The translations under genes were made by a program, and so were the position numbers. Shown in pieces: positions 1-14,100 of a stretch of 64,000 nt of DNA. How positions within the stretch are numbered: position 1 is the first letter of the stretch; the number at the start of each line of letters is the position of its first letter. The notes under the pieces were generated by a model. The model was not told where the DNA came from, made no database searches, and saw only the letters and a program-made list of their open reading frames with translations. Source of the stretch: Bugulina stolonifera (Eukaryota; Bryozoa; Gymnolaemata; Cheilostomatida; Bugulidae). The stretch is from positions 11,301,501 to 11,365,500 of the forward strand of contig OW285192.1 of assembly GCA_935421135.1 (NCBI GenBank), written 5' to 3'.

Positions 1-278
1 TCAACCCCAGTCGCTAAAATCAAATTCTAGAAATATGATGCGTTGATATTGGAGTCTTGTTCATTTTTATAGCTAGTTTTGTTAACAAAATTCCTGGTAA
101 ATGACAACATATCATTCTAAATTGTATAACTGCTTATCTCTGTGATGCTACTCACATTTACCTGAAGTAGTAGCCAGTAGTAGCACTAGATTCAATGCAC
201 TCAATTAGTATTTGCCTGGGGACATACCGGCTCCTTCAGGTACTTTTTCTGCATCATTTCCATTGCTTATACTAATAG

Positions 279-2741
279 TTGGAGAAGGTAATGAAGGTGA
301 TGGCTGGCAACCTCTTCAAATATATAAAGAATGGGAAAGGTTTTCTAGTGGCTAAACTTCTCCAGGCTGCTGTCAACTTTCCAGAGAAGCAAGAAGATGT
401 TCTATCTGTATGTATATATCTACATGTATATGGTATGCGTACGTATAGTTCTACGTTGTACATATCTGTATGTATAGATCTATGTATGTATACGTATAGT
501 TCTACATATCTGTATGTATATATCTACTTATCTGTATGTGTATATGTACATATCTGTATGTGTATATCTACATATCTGTATGTGTATATGTACATATCTG
601 TATTCGTAAGCGTACGTATAGATCTTTGTATCTGTATGTACACATATTAGTTTGGTCAACCAGTGCACTAATCCAATCTAACTGCATATTAGAGTAGAGT
701 AGTATCACCTGCCAATACCGTATTATAATTATGACCATATAATATTTGTCTTGGGGCATACATGTAATAGTAGCCGTTTTATTTTAGTTGCTACAAGAGG
801 AGTTGGGTACTAATGCAAACTTACTTATCTCTCTGGCTGTTGGAGACACCTCACACAACTTGTCTGATGACGAGGTAGGATACAATACTCCTTGTATATA
901 TCTACTGCTACTGTCTACACACTGTGTATGTATATACATGTAAGTATGAGCCGTTAAACCAAGCAGAGTTACCCTACAGCTAGTTGGTTACACATGCATG
1001 TAGCTTAGAATTACAATATTACTCATACATGTCTAATAACGACAGCTATAACTGTTATCGGCAACTGTCTGTTAAATAGCGGATGCTTAGTACACAGGGA
1101 TACATAGAGTTATTACAGTGAATATTGATATAATATGTACATGTACATAATGTGATCTTCCACTCACTGATTTATAGGTGCTGCAGAAACTGACATACAT
1201 GCCATACGCTTCTGTAATGATTGTAAAGAGTCTCCTTGACCTCAACAACACGTCTATCATATCATCCAGTATCAGCAGCCTATCCAGTGATCAGTTCATT
1301 AGTCTAGCCTTCTCAAAGTGTGGCTCAAGGATATTTGATACCTACATGCAGTCAGCCAATGTGAAACTAGCCACTAAGAAATCTTGTGCCTCCAAGCTCA
1401 ATCCGGTAAATATTTAAAATGTGTGAAGTTTAATATAACATGTAGTAGTGGACACACAGTTTTCATACTTCTTTGTGGTTATGTATAGATTCATTTCTCA
1501 TTATATTATTCGGTGAGGACAGTCCTTTCCTGCATTCTTTACTTGCATGCATGTGCCAGCATGCACATTCTGTAGGTACGAACACATCACACATGCAATC
1601 GTTATACTGTAATTTCTTTACCACAGGATAGTTGCCTGCTATTGGCTACTCATATATCTGGAAGTTGTGTGTTTGACAAGCTATGGGCTCACTTAAAAGT
1701 TCCTGAGAAACGTGCTGTGGCTGAAACTCTAAGCCGAGACTACAGACAGTTATCTGGTAAGTCATTACTTTGTGCAGTATGGTTACAATTTGGTAGTAGG
1801 ACACCAGGTGAGGGGGGCGTTCACAATTCTACACTAATAAAACAGAGGAATAACTAGTACACAGGAGTTCCATTAATTGCATTCTTCGTATTAGTGTTAC
1901 AGTTGTCACCCAGAGTTATCCTCTCTCCCTTGTTTTATTCAAGGGGAAATAATTACGTAATGGGGGGGGCCACCCAGGTAGCTGAGTCTAAGGTCACTTA
2001 GGATTGGAAAGTCATATTTTGGGCACCAAGATAACGGAGCATATAGTATTTGCATATATTGATAATACTGAACCCCGAGTTCTGACTATTTGTAATGCCT
2101 AAGTATCGATTTAATATAAAGATGTATACACCCATCACCCATCACTGGATTAATATAGCATTGTCTCTTTCTATATAGCAAGTAAACCTGGTAGAATTGT
2201 GGGGTATAACATCAAGTTAACTAGTTATATGCACTCGAGAGCTGATTGGGATGAGTGGATACTATCAGAGAATAAAATGAAGAAGAGAAAACTAGCTGCT
2301 GATGTCTCAGAGCCAGAAGCTAAGGCTAAGAAGAGTAAGACTACAGGTTCAGAAGGTGTGTACCCTAGAACATAGCTAGTGTGTAACATATCACATAGCT
2401 ACTACTCTGTGTAGGTTATACATCCTACATATACAAAAGTGGAATAGAATGTAGTTACACTTGATGTGTACAACTGTACAACATCTAGTTGTGCCCTTAC
2501 ACAGATAGATTGAAAAAAAAACATTGATATATTTTTGTTACAGCAGTTGGTCGTTTATTGTTCGTAAAGTATACAAGTCATGTAGAACTTAGTAATATTT
2601 TTTGTGCATTTACATGTAGCTTTCTATTTATATTCGAAAATATCACCAGTTAAAAACAGAGGTGAACTCCCAACCGGCATTTATAATAATGTTGTCGTTG
2701 ATGTTCCCCGTAAGAAGAAGAAGAAAGGGAAGGTAGAGTGA
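279..2741 (+). CDS. NOP9: NOP9-like Pumilio-repeat nucleolar protein (3' part of gene)
   Basis: Nop9 proteins are Pumilio-repeat RNA-binding factors needed for small-subunit pre-rRNA processing in the nucleolus. Exons that splice in frame: 279-407, 788-874, 1178-1405, 1627-1756, 2179-2355 and a last exon starting at about 2621 or 2651 (two in-frame acceptors) and ending at TGA 2739-2741. Exon 4 contains the typical C-terminal motif ATHISGSCVFDKLW, followed in the next exon by a segment with GRIVGYNIKLTSYMHSRADW, which matches the end of animal NOP9. The protein ends in lysine-rich stretches (KMKKRKL, RKKKKKGK) suited to nuclear or nucleolar targeting. The 5' part lies before the window; I see no convincing exon in 1-278. 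The convergent neighbour is the P450 gene. Family assignment rests on remembered similarity, strongest in the last three exons; the first two exons are less certain. Confidence 0.82.
405..640. repeat. TGTATGTGTATATCTACATA-type microsatellite
   Basis: Imperfect alternating purine-pyrimidine repeat (units such as ATCTGTATGTGTATATCTAC) inside the NOP9-like intron, starting at the splice donor at 408. It keeps an open frame over it, which is an artefact of the repeat. Confidence 0.85.
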
Positions 2742-3438
2742 CACCGGTAAACTTAGCCAATGGCAGGATGCATACCATGAGGTGTCATGTACATATAGTG
2801 GAGTTGTCCCATTGCTCCTTGTGCATCCATAATAATAATATTTGAACCTTTGCTAGTCTTTTTATTTCTAAACTAAATCAAATAGGGCTCCCCAAGATAA
2901 CATGTATATGTATGTACAAGGTGTCGATTTTACTTGCAAAGTTTTGTCTCTGCACTGAATTGTAACTATACTTCATTAAGTAACTGTATATTTTTATACA
3001 CTTGTATTATATTTTGGGTACATGTACATAGCTATTAATTACATGTATATTGTCACAATTTTCTAAGATTCAAATACTAATACGGTATGCTCCTACACAA
3101 AGTGACCCAAAATTAATTTCTAGCATTGCTAATTTGTGAATTATCAGTAGAGATAGTTTAGGCTACTGAATAACCTACCCAGAAGAATTTATTCACACTG
3201 TCTCCTCATTTATAAATTCATTGGCCGCCTGTCCCCAGGCAATTTTTCAACTTTTTATCAACAGCTGAATCCTCAAGCTTTATTACAAAGAATCAGTTCA
3301 TAGTAGCAAATTATTATTATTATAAAAAATAACCTGGTTATTTTAAAATGCATGTTGCACTGGTTGTAAATAATTAATTTAATAAATAATCAATTGAAGG
3401 ATAGTGGTTGAAAATTTGGTTGTCTGAATAAATTTCAT
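2742..3438. other. Convergent intergenic spacer
   Basis: Between the NOP9-like stop (+) and the P450 end (-). No coding signal seen. A TTTATT at 3279-3284 reads AATAAA on the minus strand about 155 bases past the P450 stop at 3439 and could be its polyadenylation signal. Confidence 0.5.
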
Positions 3439-6400
3439 CTACCTAGCTGATACTGTGCACTTAACTCCATTAAGAGGGAACACGGTTGTCTTCTGACCAC
3501 TCAGAAATGTTTCCCCTTTATCTAGCTGAAGGTGAAGTGCTGGAAAAACTTGGCTACCACCACCTTCATCTCCATCTGAAAATAAATTCATAGTAAACAA
3601 TAAATGAATAAGGCACACAAATAAGTTGTAGACCTTGAGCACCACCGAGCTGTTGATTATTATATGAAGTTGTCCTCTCTTAATTTGAGAGGTGACAACT
3701 TCATATTGTAACTGATAGGTTGGACCCTGACTCACAAAGCTCTGCAAACCTGGACTCATATGGGACTAGGCCAGTTACTCTATACCCTGACTTATTAATT
3801 AGTATGTCATGTAAGTGTACATGGGTAATCGCCAGTCAAGGTATAGAGTATAACTGACCTGATTGTATATAATGTAATATAATATTATGTTACCATATAC
3901 TATGATGATAATAGTAGCTGGTGTACTGATTTGTGCACATACAATTTTCCCATGCTGCCTTCCTGTATATGTCCACATGTATTGACATACATAGTGTCAT
4001 ACTTGTAAACTTGAACATCAAAACCAATGTATGCAAATACAAGTATATGGTATAGAATATCTACGCTATACACTGTATGTCTCACTTTCAAAATTCCTTA
4101 CCTGAGCAAAGACTTGTCCAATACAGTTTCTCGGTCCAATACCAAAGCTGAGGAAGGAGTAGAAAGGTTTCCTTGGAAAAAAATTAACTTGTTTTAGCAC
4201 AATATTTTCAGTTCATTATAGTATATTCAATGTGCTACACGTATGTTTAAATTAGTCCAAACAGAGGCAGACGATACCTTTTTTCTTCTTGGTAGCCAAA
4301 TCTGTCAGGGTTAAACAGCTCAGGGTTTTCTACATATCTTTCATCATTGTTGGCTGCGGATATGAGTAACTAGAAAAGTAGAACAACCATAAATAAATGT
4401 TAAAATAATAGTAAAAACATTATTATATTGCTCACACAGTGCACAGGTCAACTTGCTACAATAATAATTTAGATTGTGATGTTGGTTAGCAAAATTCTGA
4501 TTAACTTGATACCAAACCAAAGGCCATTATATTATATTACCTCAAATGCTAAAAGTTAATCAAATTAAATAATGGTGATGACAACTGGTGCCACACTTGT
4601 ATGAGAAGAGGGTCTTGGAAACCTTACCATAACTTCACTTCCAGCTGGTAGACGAACACCATCTATTGTTGTTTCACGACGGCAGTGCCTAAACATGGCT
4701 GGGGCTATGGAGTGTCTCCTCAAAGTTTCTTTGATTAGCATTGAGGAGAAAGACAGTCTACTAATGTCCTCACTCGACACAAATGACTTCTGCCCAACTA
4801 CATCATCAACCTCAGCAAGCAGCCTGTCAATGAAAAAAGAATCAGTAACTTTACAAAAGCTAATAAACGTGTGACTAGGCTTCCATATAATATCTTAGAA
4901 TTTAAAGCGAGCGTTTAATATTAAATTTTAGGCACACTCAGTGGTTACGCCATCGTTTCAGTGTAATAGTTATGTCCTCTTGAAGCTTACCTTTCAACTA
5001 AATCTGGGCGACGTCCTAGTTCCATAAACACAAAAGCCAGAGTGTTTGATGTTGTCTCCATCCCAGCAGCAATCATCGTAACAAACTCATCGACCAGAGT
5101 CTCAAAATCATACCCAGTCGAGGGATCCACTGAAATATCAACAGAATACTAAATAGTCTCTACATATAATGGTATTATGTATAAAGGAAGTATTATTTCA
5201 AACTCATTCTGCCAACAGAAGCTGTTACCTGCTGAGGAACCCAATGTCTGTGTGCCAAGTTTTTGTGTAAGAAAAAACACTGCAAACGATAGCTCCATGC
5301 TACCATAATATACAAGTACCTGTACATAGGCACAATATGACACAGCTATATATGAAATGTATATGTGAACAGTACGTTCACTGATGCCCTTACATGCATG
5401 TCTGTACAGTTTATACTGATTTTATATAATCTTCACTATTACAGTGTACTTCCTGTGCAGTTACACATATGATCGATTAATATAGTATACCCTTAGAGTG
5501 TAGATAACTTACAATGAGCTCTAACCATAGTATACCCTTAGAGTGTAGGTAACTTACAATGAGCTCTAACCATAGTACACTTAGAGTGTAGGTAACTTAC
5601 AATGAGCTCTAACCATAGTAGTAAGTAGGTCACTAGGTACCACCTCGTCATTACAGATGGCCGACTTGCGAGTAGATATCAGATTTGCTCCGATGTCACG
5701 GAATGACTTAATAAGTTTACGGGTCTTCCTGGTATGGTTGTAGAATATCGGGTTGTACTACAAAATGTAATCAAAAATATTTACACCAATATTTCATCAT
5801 TGCACTGCCCTAGTAGTGTATATGTATATGCTTGTATTAGAAACTATCGACATAAGTACAATGTAGTTCAGATAGAAACTTTTTAACGGACCAAATCTAG
5901 GCCACTGTCATGCCACCAGAGTATTTTCCACAAAAACATAAGCCCTAGTTACCAGGAGTGCAAATTATCAGGCAGAAGAGAAAAATTTGTATGCAGGCTC
6001 GGTGTTACGTATTTCCGTTGCGTATTTCTGCAAACTGCCCAAGTCTATGGTTGACCTATTTGTAGGTAAAATGGTGAATGGTGACTGATTGAGTTACTCT
6101 AGCCTAGAACATAATATTAGACTTTAATTCCATAAATGGAAACTCCACTACACGGATAGATAGCACTCAAATCTGATTGTATGCTAGTGTTTGGACCTTC
6201 TGTCATTGATATCTGGCTTATCACATACCTCTATGAATGGAATGAGGCTTAGCTGAAGAGCTGAAAAGGTTTCATTCACAAAGTTGACACACGTCTTGTG
6301 GAAGTCTGAACCAAGATCAGTGGCATCTATGGAGAACATGGTCTGCAAGTAAACATCCACAACCGCTATGAGCCAATGCGACTGGAATATTATAACTATA

Positions 6401-8464
6401 TATGCATGTAAGAGAATAATATTACATTCAATTTAATAAATATTTCTATATTCCACATGCATACTATCAGAAGTGTACTTTCAGTTCCGGCAATCATAAA
6501 GCAATACACTGCCATCATAATTAAGTTATTGCTCTGGACCAGATGCTACCTTCATAATCACGTCAACTGTAGTATATTGGAAGAGTTCTGCCAAGCTACA
6601 CTCCTCTCCAGAATCTGCATATTTCTGGAGTTCTGCGACAAGTTGATCTCCTGTGCAGTTGAAGGCATCAATTGAATCATGTAGTTGGTTTCTATAAAAT
6701 GCCGAGTCCACAATCTTCCTTCGTATATACCAAGCATCATGATCAACAGCCGTGATTAGCCCATCCATAAGATACCTGTTAAAATGATATACATGTATTT
6801 GTACCGCTGCACATGAGGCTATTATAAAGTGTCTGGAACACATATTCATTACTCCACACTCAATTTATTACACCATAACCACACAAAATCAATTTACCCC
6901 AACTTATATGGAAATCATAGCTATGTTCCCACATTGGCCAACTAATAAAACACTATATCTATAATATTTGAAAAAAGCTATAGGTATAGGTAGTTACCTT
7001 TGGCCATACAAAACTCTTATTTTAACGGATTCTGTTTTAGGGAAGTTCTTGGGATCACCGCTAACCAGAATTGTTTTCAGAACATTCCGATCCCTGGTTA
7101 AGATTAGAGGTCGATGAAGTAGGAATATCACGCAAGTATCACCATGTTCATTAAACCTAAAACCGAAGGACAATGATTAACATAATCAAAAACAAATTGA
7201 TACTCAACAGAAATAATTTAATAGAATGGTCCTAATGTTAAAACAAAACTTAGAGCTAAACGAGTAAACACGAATCCAATAACTTCTGTAAACATTAAAA
7301 TTGCCTTCAATAAAACATTTTGTTGAAAAATAAAATTCCCTGGTAGGGGTAAACTACCTACAAACTAGAGGGACATCCTAAACTCTACACCCCTTTTAGC
7401 ATTATACTTGGCTTGAAGGCTAAGTGGTGTGAAATTCTTTTCTCCTAATTTCTTTGCCTCTGACGGAAACGATAGGGTATGGACAACATTTCATTACAGT
7501 CCATAGCCTGAAGTCCAATGTACAGTAGTAGGTCTACATAGCAGCAAACTCATAGCCTCGTAGCCCTTTCACATTGCAGTTGGCCGCTCAACGGCGACCA
7601 CTAAAACAATTTTACTCTACTATAGCTGGCACATGTCTGTTAGCGATGGGGTTCAAAGTTCGGCTTGTTGAACTCGCTGACCCCTATCGCTCACTGGACT
7701 ATACTAACTATAAGAAGATAGCTATGGTTAGCGTTTGCCACCCGCTGCTAGTAGTTAGCATAAACTGCAGTTTGAAAGAGCTTTTACAAATAAATGGAAT
7801 AGCCTCAAACATCTTAAAATAAAATTCTGTTGATCAAACGTTATCCATAGACCTGAAGCCAAATGACAATGAGTTTAAGAGACATTCATATTTACCAGCC
7901 ACCGAACACTTCATACGGTAGTGGTTTTAAATTCTTTTGATGGTCAGCCGGTGGAGCTACACATTCTTCGGGAGTTCTGGTACGCTGTGCAAACTCAGTG
8001 ATGTTTCCAAGGAAAAAACTGCAGAAAACAATATAGTGCGCTAATTTCTTGGGAGAAATAATTAGGGCTACGATATTGTAACAAATAGAACTATGTATAC
8101 TGACACAAAAACGATATTTAAATTACATACAACATTCACCATCTAAGTGCAAGCTATATCAATAAACATTTCCACAGTTCCAGCGGTCACACATCTGTAG
8201 TCAGAAAAGCAGTCAAGCCTTTTCATGAGTGTTGTTAGTGGAACCGTAAACGACTAAACAATCTACTTAATAAAAACGCTACACGCATAATATACTTAGT
8301 AAACATACTCTGCAGCACATAACAAACCTGGTTCTTTTTGGTCCAGGCAGGTGATCATACTTGGCGTGCAGATGAAGCAGTAATATCACCAGGTAACCAA
8401 ATACCGTAGCCAATAAGGTAACGAACAGAACAAGAACCAAGGACAGGGCAGTTATTAGATCCAT
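3439..8464 (-). CDS. CYP46A-like cytochrome P450 (frameshifted last exon)
   Basis: Haem monooxygenase most like CYP46A (cholesterol 24-hydroxylase) by overall pattern; the substrate is not known. Minus-strand exons: 8464-8328, 8018-7896, 7156-6998, 6775-6550, 6342-6229, 5757-5601, 5129-4991, 4823-4628, 4369-4278, 4171-4102 and 3575-3439. The first ten total 471 codons with matching phases. Start ATG 8464 precedes a hydrophobic ER anchor and the proline hinge LPGPK. Landmarks: I-helix AGMETT (about 327-332), ExxR as KETLR (384-387), FNPDRF, and the haem loop FGIGPRNCIG with Cys about 464. The last exon opens in the expected frame (MEMKVVVAKFFQHF, the family's post-haem helix) but meets TAG at 3524-3522. 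The remaining family-like segment (LDKGETF to stop at 3441-3439) is in another frame, so one base appears missing. Either the copy is damaged, truncated to 488 aa, or the sequence has an error. Confidence 0.88.
3638..3715. mobile_element. Short palindromic MITE-like element
   Basis: Inverted arms ATGAAGTTGTC / GACAACTTCAT flank CTCTCTTAATTTGAGAGGT in the last P450 intron. The left flank (GAGCTGTTGATTATTATATG) is closely similar to the terminal sequence of the 20143-26748 element (AAGCTATTGATCATAATAAG), so it looks like a short non-autonomous relative. No clear target duplication was found. Confidence 0.6.
5486..5618. repeat. 3-copy tandem repeat spanning the P450 exon 6 splice donor
   Basis: Units 5486-5530, 5531-5575 (both 45 bp) and 5576-5618 (43 bp) are nearly identical. 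The unit overlapping 5601 contains the true exon end and GTAAG donor (minus strand). The other two units carry the same exon end plus donor inside the intron. Reading through to a later donor meets TAA shortly after the first donor. Confidence 0.93.
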
Positions 8465-11122
8465 GTCAACAACACCAAATACTTTACTACAAGTAAATCA
8501 ATGTATAGATTTTCATTAAAAGTTTCAATAAAACGTTGGATGATGTAACAGAGTTATGTTCAACTGATACAAGGAGCAAAATGTGGGATACAATAGCAAG
8601 CTTATTGTTGAGATTAAGTGTAGAGGAAAGTGATCCAACAGTAGCACGAAGAAAAGGCGAACAGAATAGTAAACTGGCCACTTGGATAGTAATTACAGAA
8701 TAAAAGCAAAATCTCAATGAATGACAAACTGTGCGCTAATTGGTTACCCTGTATTTTGTAGCTCCACCTAGACTCTACTACTGGCTCCTGCTGACCATAG
8801 ATCTCCCAATAGACTGGACTGCTGTCGTCTAACAGCAGCACTAGGCAGGCACCTGACTTGTTGCTATAGAATGACACAACTAAAGTAGAATAAAATACAT
8901 CTTTCACTGAACTGTGCTCTATGGTGACTGTAACTTAACTGAATATTTGATCAAGCGTCAGCTTGCTCTCTCTGTGAGCTTATCCATTCTAGACAAGGCC
9001 ATTATTTGTTACATAATGACAATGATTTTGATTATGTAATACTACATGTTTATTATTACGGGTTGATAAATACATTGTAATACATTCAGTCCTAATAGCA
9101 GGATCAATCAACAAACAACACTAATTACCATCTGTACTACAATGTCCATGTAGTATAATACGTAATATGTAATATAATACAAATAAATAGTTCATAATAC
9201 ATTTACATGTAAGTAGACAAAGCACAACATTATGTTCTATTTTCATAGTTCAAACACAAACCTTTATATGGTTTTTATGTTCTGTCCAGAAACAAAAGAA
9301 TGTCCTTTTTCTCCTCAATCACCATCACTAAATAGATCACAACATGTTTATTCATCCTTCCTATAAAGTAGTACAGCCAAATCATTTCATCACCAATTAA
9401 CCATTCAATGACACCAACCAACCATATACAGTAATAACATAATAATAACTGACAACCCACCACCAGCATATCTCCCAGCAACAACTGGTTCATCTCAAGG
9501 TCAACTTACTGGAATGTCCAGCAGTGTTCTGTTCACTCAGGAAAAGTGAGACAAGCTGTCAGTTTGCATCTCACAATTGATTTGCTGCACATGTGGTGCT
9601 GGATGTCACTAGTAGCTAGTAGCTACTTGACTCGAACTCCAGTGCTCACATGGTACTTCCTGACTGTAGCAGTAGTAGGATTCACAATGCTAATCCAGTT
9701 AGCAACCAAATTGGCCTAATATTATTGACTGTAATGTTATAGTAGGATGGACAGTATAGCTCAATACAAGCTCCAACCTCTTCAGAATATTCCATCCATG
9801 CACAATGGAGTAGACAGCACCCATAATTGCATTAACTAGCTCCAGTTAGTTGTTTATGCTATTGGATGGTGTTTGTCTAGCCACTTACTTCCGTCATTCA
9901 AGGTAAAACAGAAATGTGGCCATCGAGAGGCCGTCAACGAGATATTCATGAGTCTCATTTCGGATTACTCAGCTGTATGATGAGCCATGGTGGTTCAACT
10001 GAGCCTTTTTAATGCTTTCAGGAATGCAGCATTGGCAGCTACACGAGTTGGCCTGCAAATCAAGTCTAGAAATTTGTTCGGCCCAAAAATATGTTTGCAT
10101 TAGATAATACAGAGGCCAAGCAGCAGCAATTGATGAAGGAAAAGGTAGAGACACCCCTAGAACCAACTAAAGTCAACATGCTGGAGATGTAGCAACAAGA
10201 ATTGCACATTTTCATTAGAGAACTCCAGTGAAGCGCCAAGAAAAGCTTTCTGCGCGGAAAAAAGACAACCAAGGCACAAAACGCAGGTGCTTTATCCAGG
10301 GTTAGGAGCGTTGAATTTCCGAAAAAGGACTGCTTGGGAGTGGAGTCTCAAACTCTAGCCAAGGGGCAAAGCTCCAGGTTCCTGCAAAAAGACCAGGTAG
10401 AAAAAGGAGTTGGTTTGGTGTTTGGCTACCTACCTAGTAGATCACTACACTACAATATTGAATACAACGGGTATCAGTATTATATTCTGATTAGATAGAG
10501 ATATACAATACAAGTATAACATTCAGATTCATATTCCGACATTACTACATTGACAATAATTGTCTTGTGATTGATTTGAATAACTGGAGTGGGTGGTCAT
10601 TACAGTAACAGTTACAAATACCAACTAGTACCTTGACATGGTGATGATAGAGGTGTTGAACTTACAACCATATGCTCTCGGTAGGTCCTTCTGGGTTGCC
10701 CTTTTTACTATCTAGTGTCTTCTATTCTCAGTACTTTACCATCTTCCATGGTCATGGTCAAGAAGCCTGGTATCTAGGAACAGAACTCTGGTTAGAGCAG
10801 AAAGCAAACAGGAAGTAATATTATAGCTGCACGACCATACATCTAAACATAGCCTTTGTTTTGCAAATCAAGGATTTTTTATCTAAAAGTTCCCGCCACA
10901 AAAGGATTTTGTAGCTTGTGCGTATCATTGTTTACAGGACTAAAAATACTAATACTTGTTTGGTAGGTTTCCAATCTAAAGCGGGTGGCTGTGATGCCAA
11001 TTTAAGCCAAAGGCTATAATATCATGCTCAAGGTTAAAAATTCTTGATTTGGATTTGGCCAAAGATTTGGTTGTCTTTTTTTTGTATTTTTTTGTAGTGA
11101 ATCAGTAATTTCAAAATTGAAA
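8465..11122. other. Divergent intergenic region between P450 and ORC5
   Basis: Shared upstream region of the P450 (-) and ORC5 (+). No complete gene recognised. 8755-8890 (minus) is open and more GC-balanced than its surroundings, but I recognise no family. 10095-10494 (+) is a coding-like stretch with internal stops, listed separately. The rest looks non-coding and AT-rich. Confidence 0.5.
10095..10494 (+). pseudogene. Coding-like stretch with two internal stops, unrecognised
   Basis: One frame reads for about 130 codons with only two stops (TAG near 10188, TGA near 10227). Composition is protein-like and Lys/Gln-rich (for example AKQQQLMKEKVETPLEP and AKKSFLRGKKTTKAQN) and the stretch ends at TAG 10492-10494. 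No family recognised. It could be a dead mobile-element ORF, a decayed exon or chance. Confidence 0.25.
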
Positions 11123-14100
11123 ATGGAAACTACAGTTCGTTGTCGACACTATCAAGAAAGGTTACTACGATCAGTTATAGTGAAGGTTGGTTGAGGTTGA
11201 TTGACTATCACTATCGGTACAGTCGAGTTCTGTTTAGTCATAGAAAGAATCAATTGATCAATCAAATCATATCATAATCATAGGATAGTAGTGTTTGAAT
11301 TGAGAGTATTCCCACTAAGACCGTACTTCGTACGTTGAATGTCAATGGTGTAGCCCTAGTGTTTAGATAAATCATAGAAATTTGTATAAACTCTTTTGCT
11401 TTTAGTTCTACTAAACTTTTTTGCTTTTAGTATAAGTTTAGTTTTACTCAACTTAACTTTTTTGCTTTTATTTTTGCTAAACTTTATTGCCTTCAATTTT
11501 ACTATTTTCCACGAGGTGAGCAGTTAACGTGGTGATAGTCATACTCATTTTTGGATTAGACTAAGACTAAACTATTTATTTATTAGGATAGTAATAAGCC
11601 AATACGTGCACTTTTAGTAGTCCCGTCTGGTAAAATAAGGATGGTTAGTAATAGGTAATCACTGAATTGTCAATTAACTATGCCAATCAAGGTCACAGCC
11701 CCATAGCAAGAATTGCTACTTTCACTGACTCTGATTCTGACAGCGCCTCAGTCTGGTGCTGATTGATTGAATCATCGTGATTAGTGATAATGATAGTCGG
11801 TAGTCGCTTACTTTCTTTGTCGTGTCACCTGTTGGTGAATGACTCACACTGAAACTTAAGCATGTTGAATTGAAATCAACTCATTGTGATTATAATGTAG
11901 GCCTACGCCTTACAGTTTGTTATTTGGATTTGTAAACTAATTATTATATTTTTAATCATTCGTTATTAGTACGACTCACTTTCACTGTCTTATCTATGGA
12001 CTGATTCATTGTCATTTTCTGTATGATTTTTATTGGAAACACTAGGAGTTACATGTACTGTTACAGAGAATCGGCCTATCATAATTTTTCTGTTGATACA
12101 GGGCCCAACGGTTCCGAGCATATTTGTGCACGGTCTTACTGCTTCTGGAAAAACCACATGCATTAAGAGCGTCCTGGAAAAACAAGAGGTAAGCTGCAGT
12201 TATTGCTTTGTTTTAGCTGAATAATAGCCATAGGTAAAGCTGTGTTAGTAGGGTCTCAATTTACTTCCCATATTCGTTCTAACATTACCCCAAGTTCTAT
12301 GGGCTATAAGTATTGGCTCGGCATTAACATGCTAATTTTCTGCTCATTTAGGCCTTAGTTTATTTTAATTTCAGTATGTAGACTACACATAAGTCTCAAT
12401 TTAGTGTATAATCTGCTTTATTAATATAATAATGTCTTTTATCTACATCTACAGTGTATGTTGTTGGTGGGAGGGTGTCGACTGCTTGTACTTTTGGTCA
12501 CAAATTGGATGCAAATACGTCAGTTTTAGGATCCACTTCATGGAATGTTGTTAAATTTTTCTTTTATTCTTCTCCTATATTTGCAGCTGCCGTATGTGTT
12601 TATACATTGTGCTGAGTATTACACTCCTAGACTAATATATGAACACATCCTATCACAACTGGACTCGAGCAATCAGTTTACAGGGAGGTGCGATGATACA
12701 AACACATTTGTTAGATTACTACACTCCATATTACAGCATGATTCATATACCAGTCAGACTGTGTATCTGGTGAGTTGTTTAATGTTCTTGTCCCTCGCAC
12801 TCTCGTCCCTCATGTTCTTGTCTCTCGTATTCTTGTCCCTCATATTCCTTGGTAATACAAGGGAATGCTACGATTTACTTAATATTGTTATTTATCATCT
12901 ATATAAGCCCACATTAAGTCGTCTTCAATCAGTTTTCTATCAATTGGTTTTTGATAGACTATGAATTGATATCTCCTCTACCTGTTTGTAGTGAGAACTT
13001 GGTACCATCTGAATATAGATTTTTGTTATGGTGTTAATACCTTAGTAAATTTAATAATTAGGATGCATCATAAATGTAGTGCCATGTGTGGTAATAGACA
13101 ATTATAATGTTGTTTATTTTAAGGTGTTTGAAAGGGCAGATAGACTGAGAAAGTTACCGATGAATATATTACCTGCACTTCTAAGACTACAGGAGCTGGT
13201 AAGCCAGATCACATAAAACTGCTGGTAGTAGGCTTCTCAACTACAATAGTCATTCTTATTCTCATATCTGACTGGCTATTGAATTCGCCAGAGTTATTTT
13301 AGTGTGTATTTATCTGCAAGTACAGTGTTGCATTGCCAGATGTGCTCATATAGACAACGTGTTTATATACATTTAGACCTCATTCCTTGGTTGAATTTTA
13401 GAGCAGAACCCAAGTCTGTGTTGTCTTAGAAAGTGAAATTCTTTGGGAAAACTTTAGACAATTTTCTACAGGATATCAGGAGCCGATAACTCTTCACTTT
13501 ACCCCATACAGTAAAGGTAAGAGGATGTAATGCATTGGCAGTAGTGGCAACTATTGGTAAATTTAATCAATATATCTAAACTATTCATTTATACAGCATG
13601 CATAGGTCTACGGGAAATAGTAGTTCTGAGAACCAATTCTTCCGAGCATAGAAGTATATGTACATTGTTATTTGTTGCTCTAAACCATTCGAAAAGAGTG
13701 TATAAACAGAACGACAACTAAACTTGGACTGATAATTCCTAGCTACAGTTCTAAGTTACTAAAGCAAATTTGCGACAGCGACTGCTCCTCATCTTAAGGC
13801 CGTAGCATTCAAAGCTCATTAGGCCACACCCATAATATTGAGGCACTTTACATACACTAACTGACGCTCCCATTTTTTTAGAGGGACTGAAGCCTAGGTT
13901 AGTATGTGCTATATAACACGCGCTGTATATTATAGATGACTTGGTGGAGATACTGTCAGCTGACGTACCTGAAGACTGTTCTCCTGACCTCTACAGCAAC
14001 TACTGCAGTTTAGTAGTTAATGTCTTCTTTGCAACTACCAAAAACCTCATAGAACTCAAGTATCTCGCTGATATGAACTTTAAAAAGTACTGTGAGCCAA

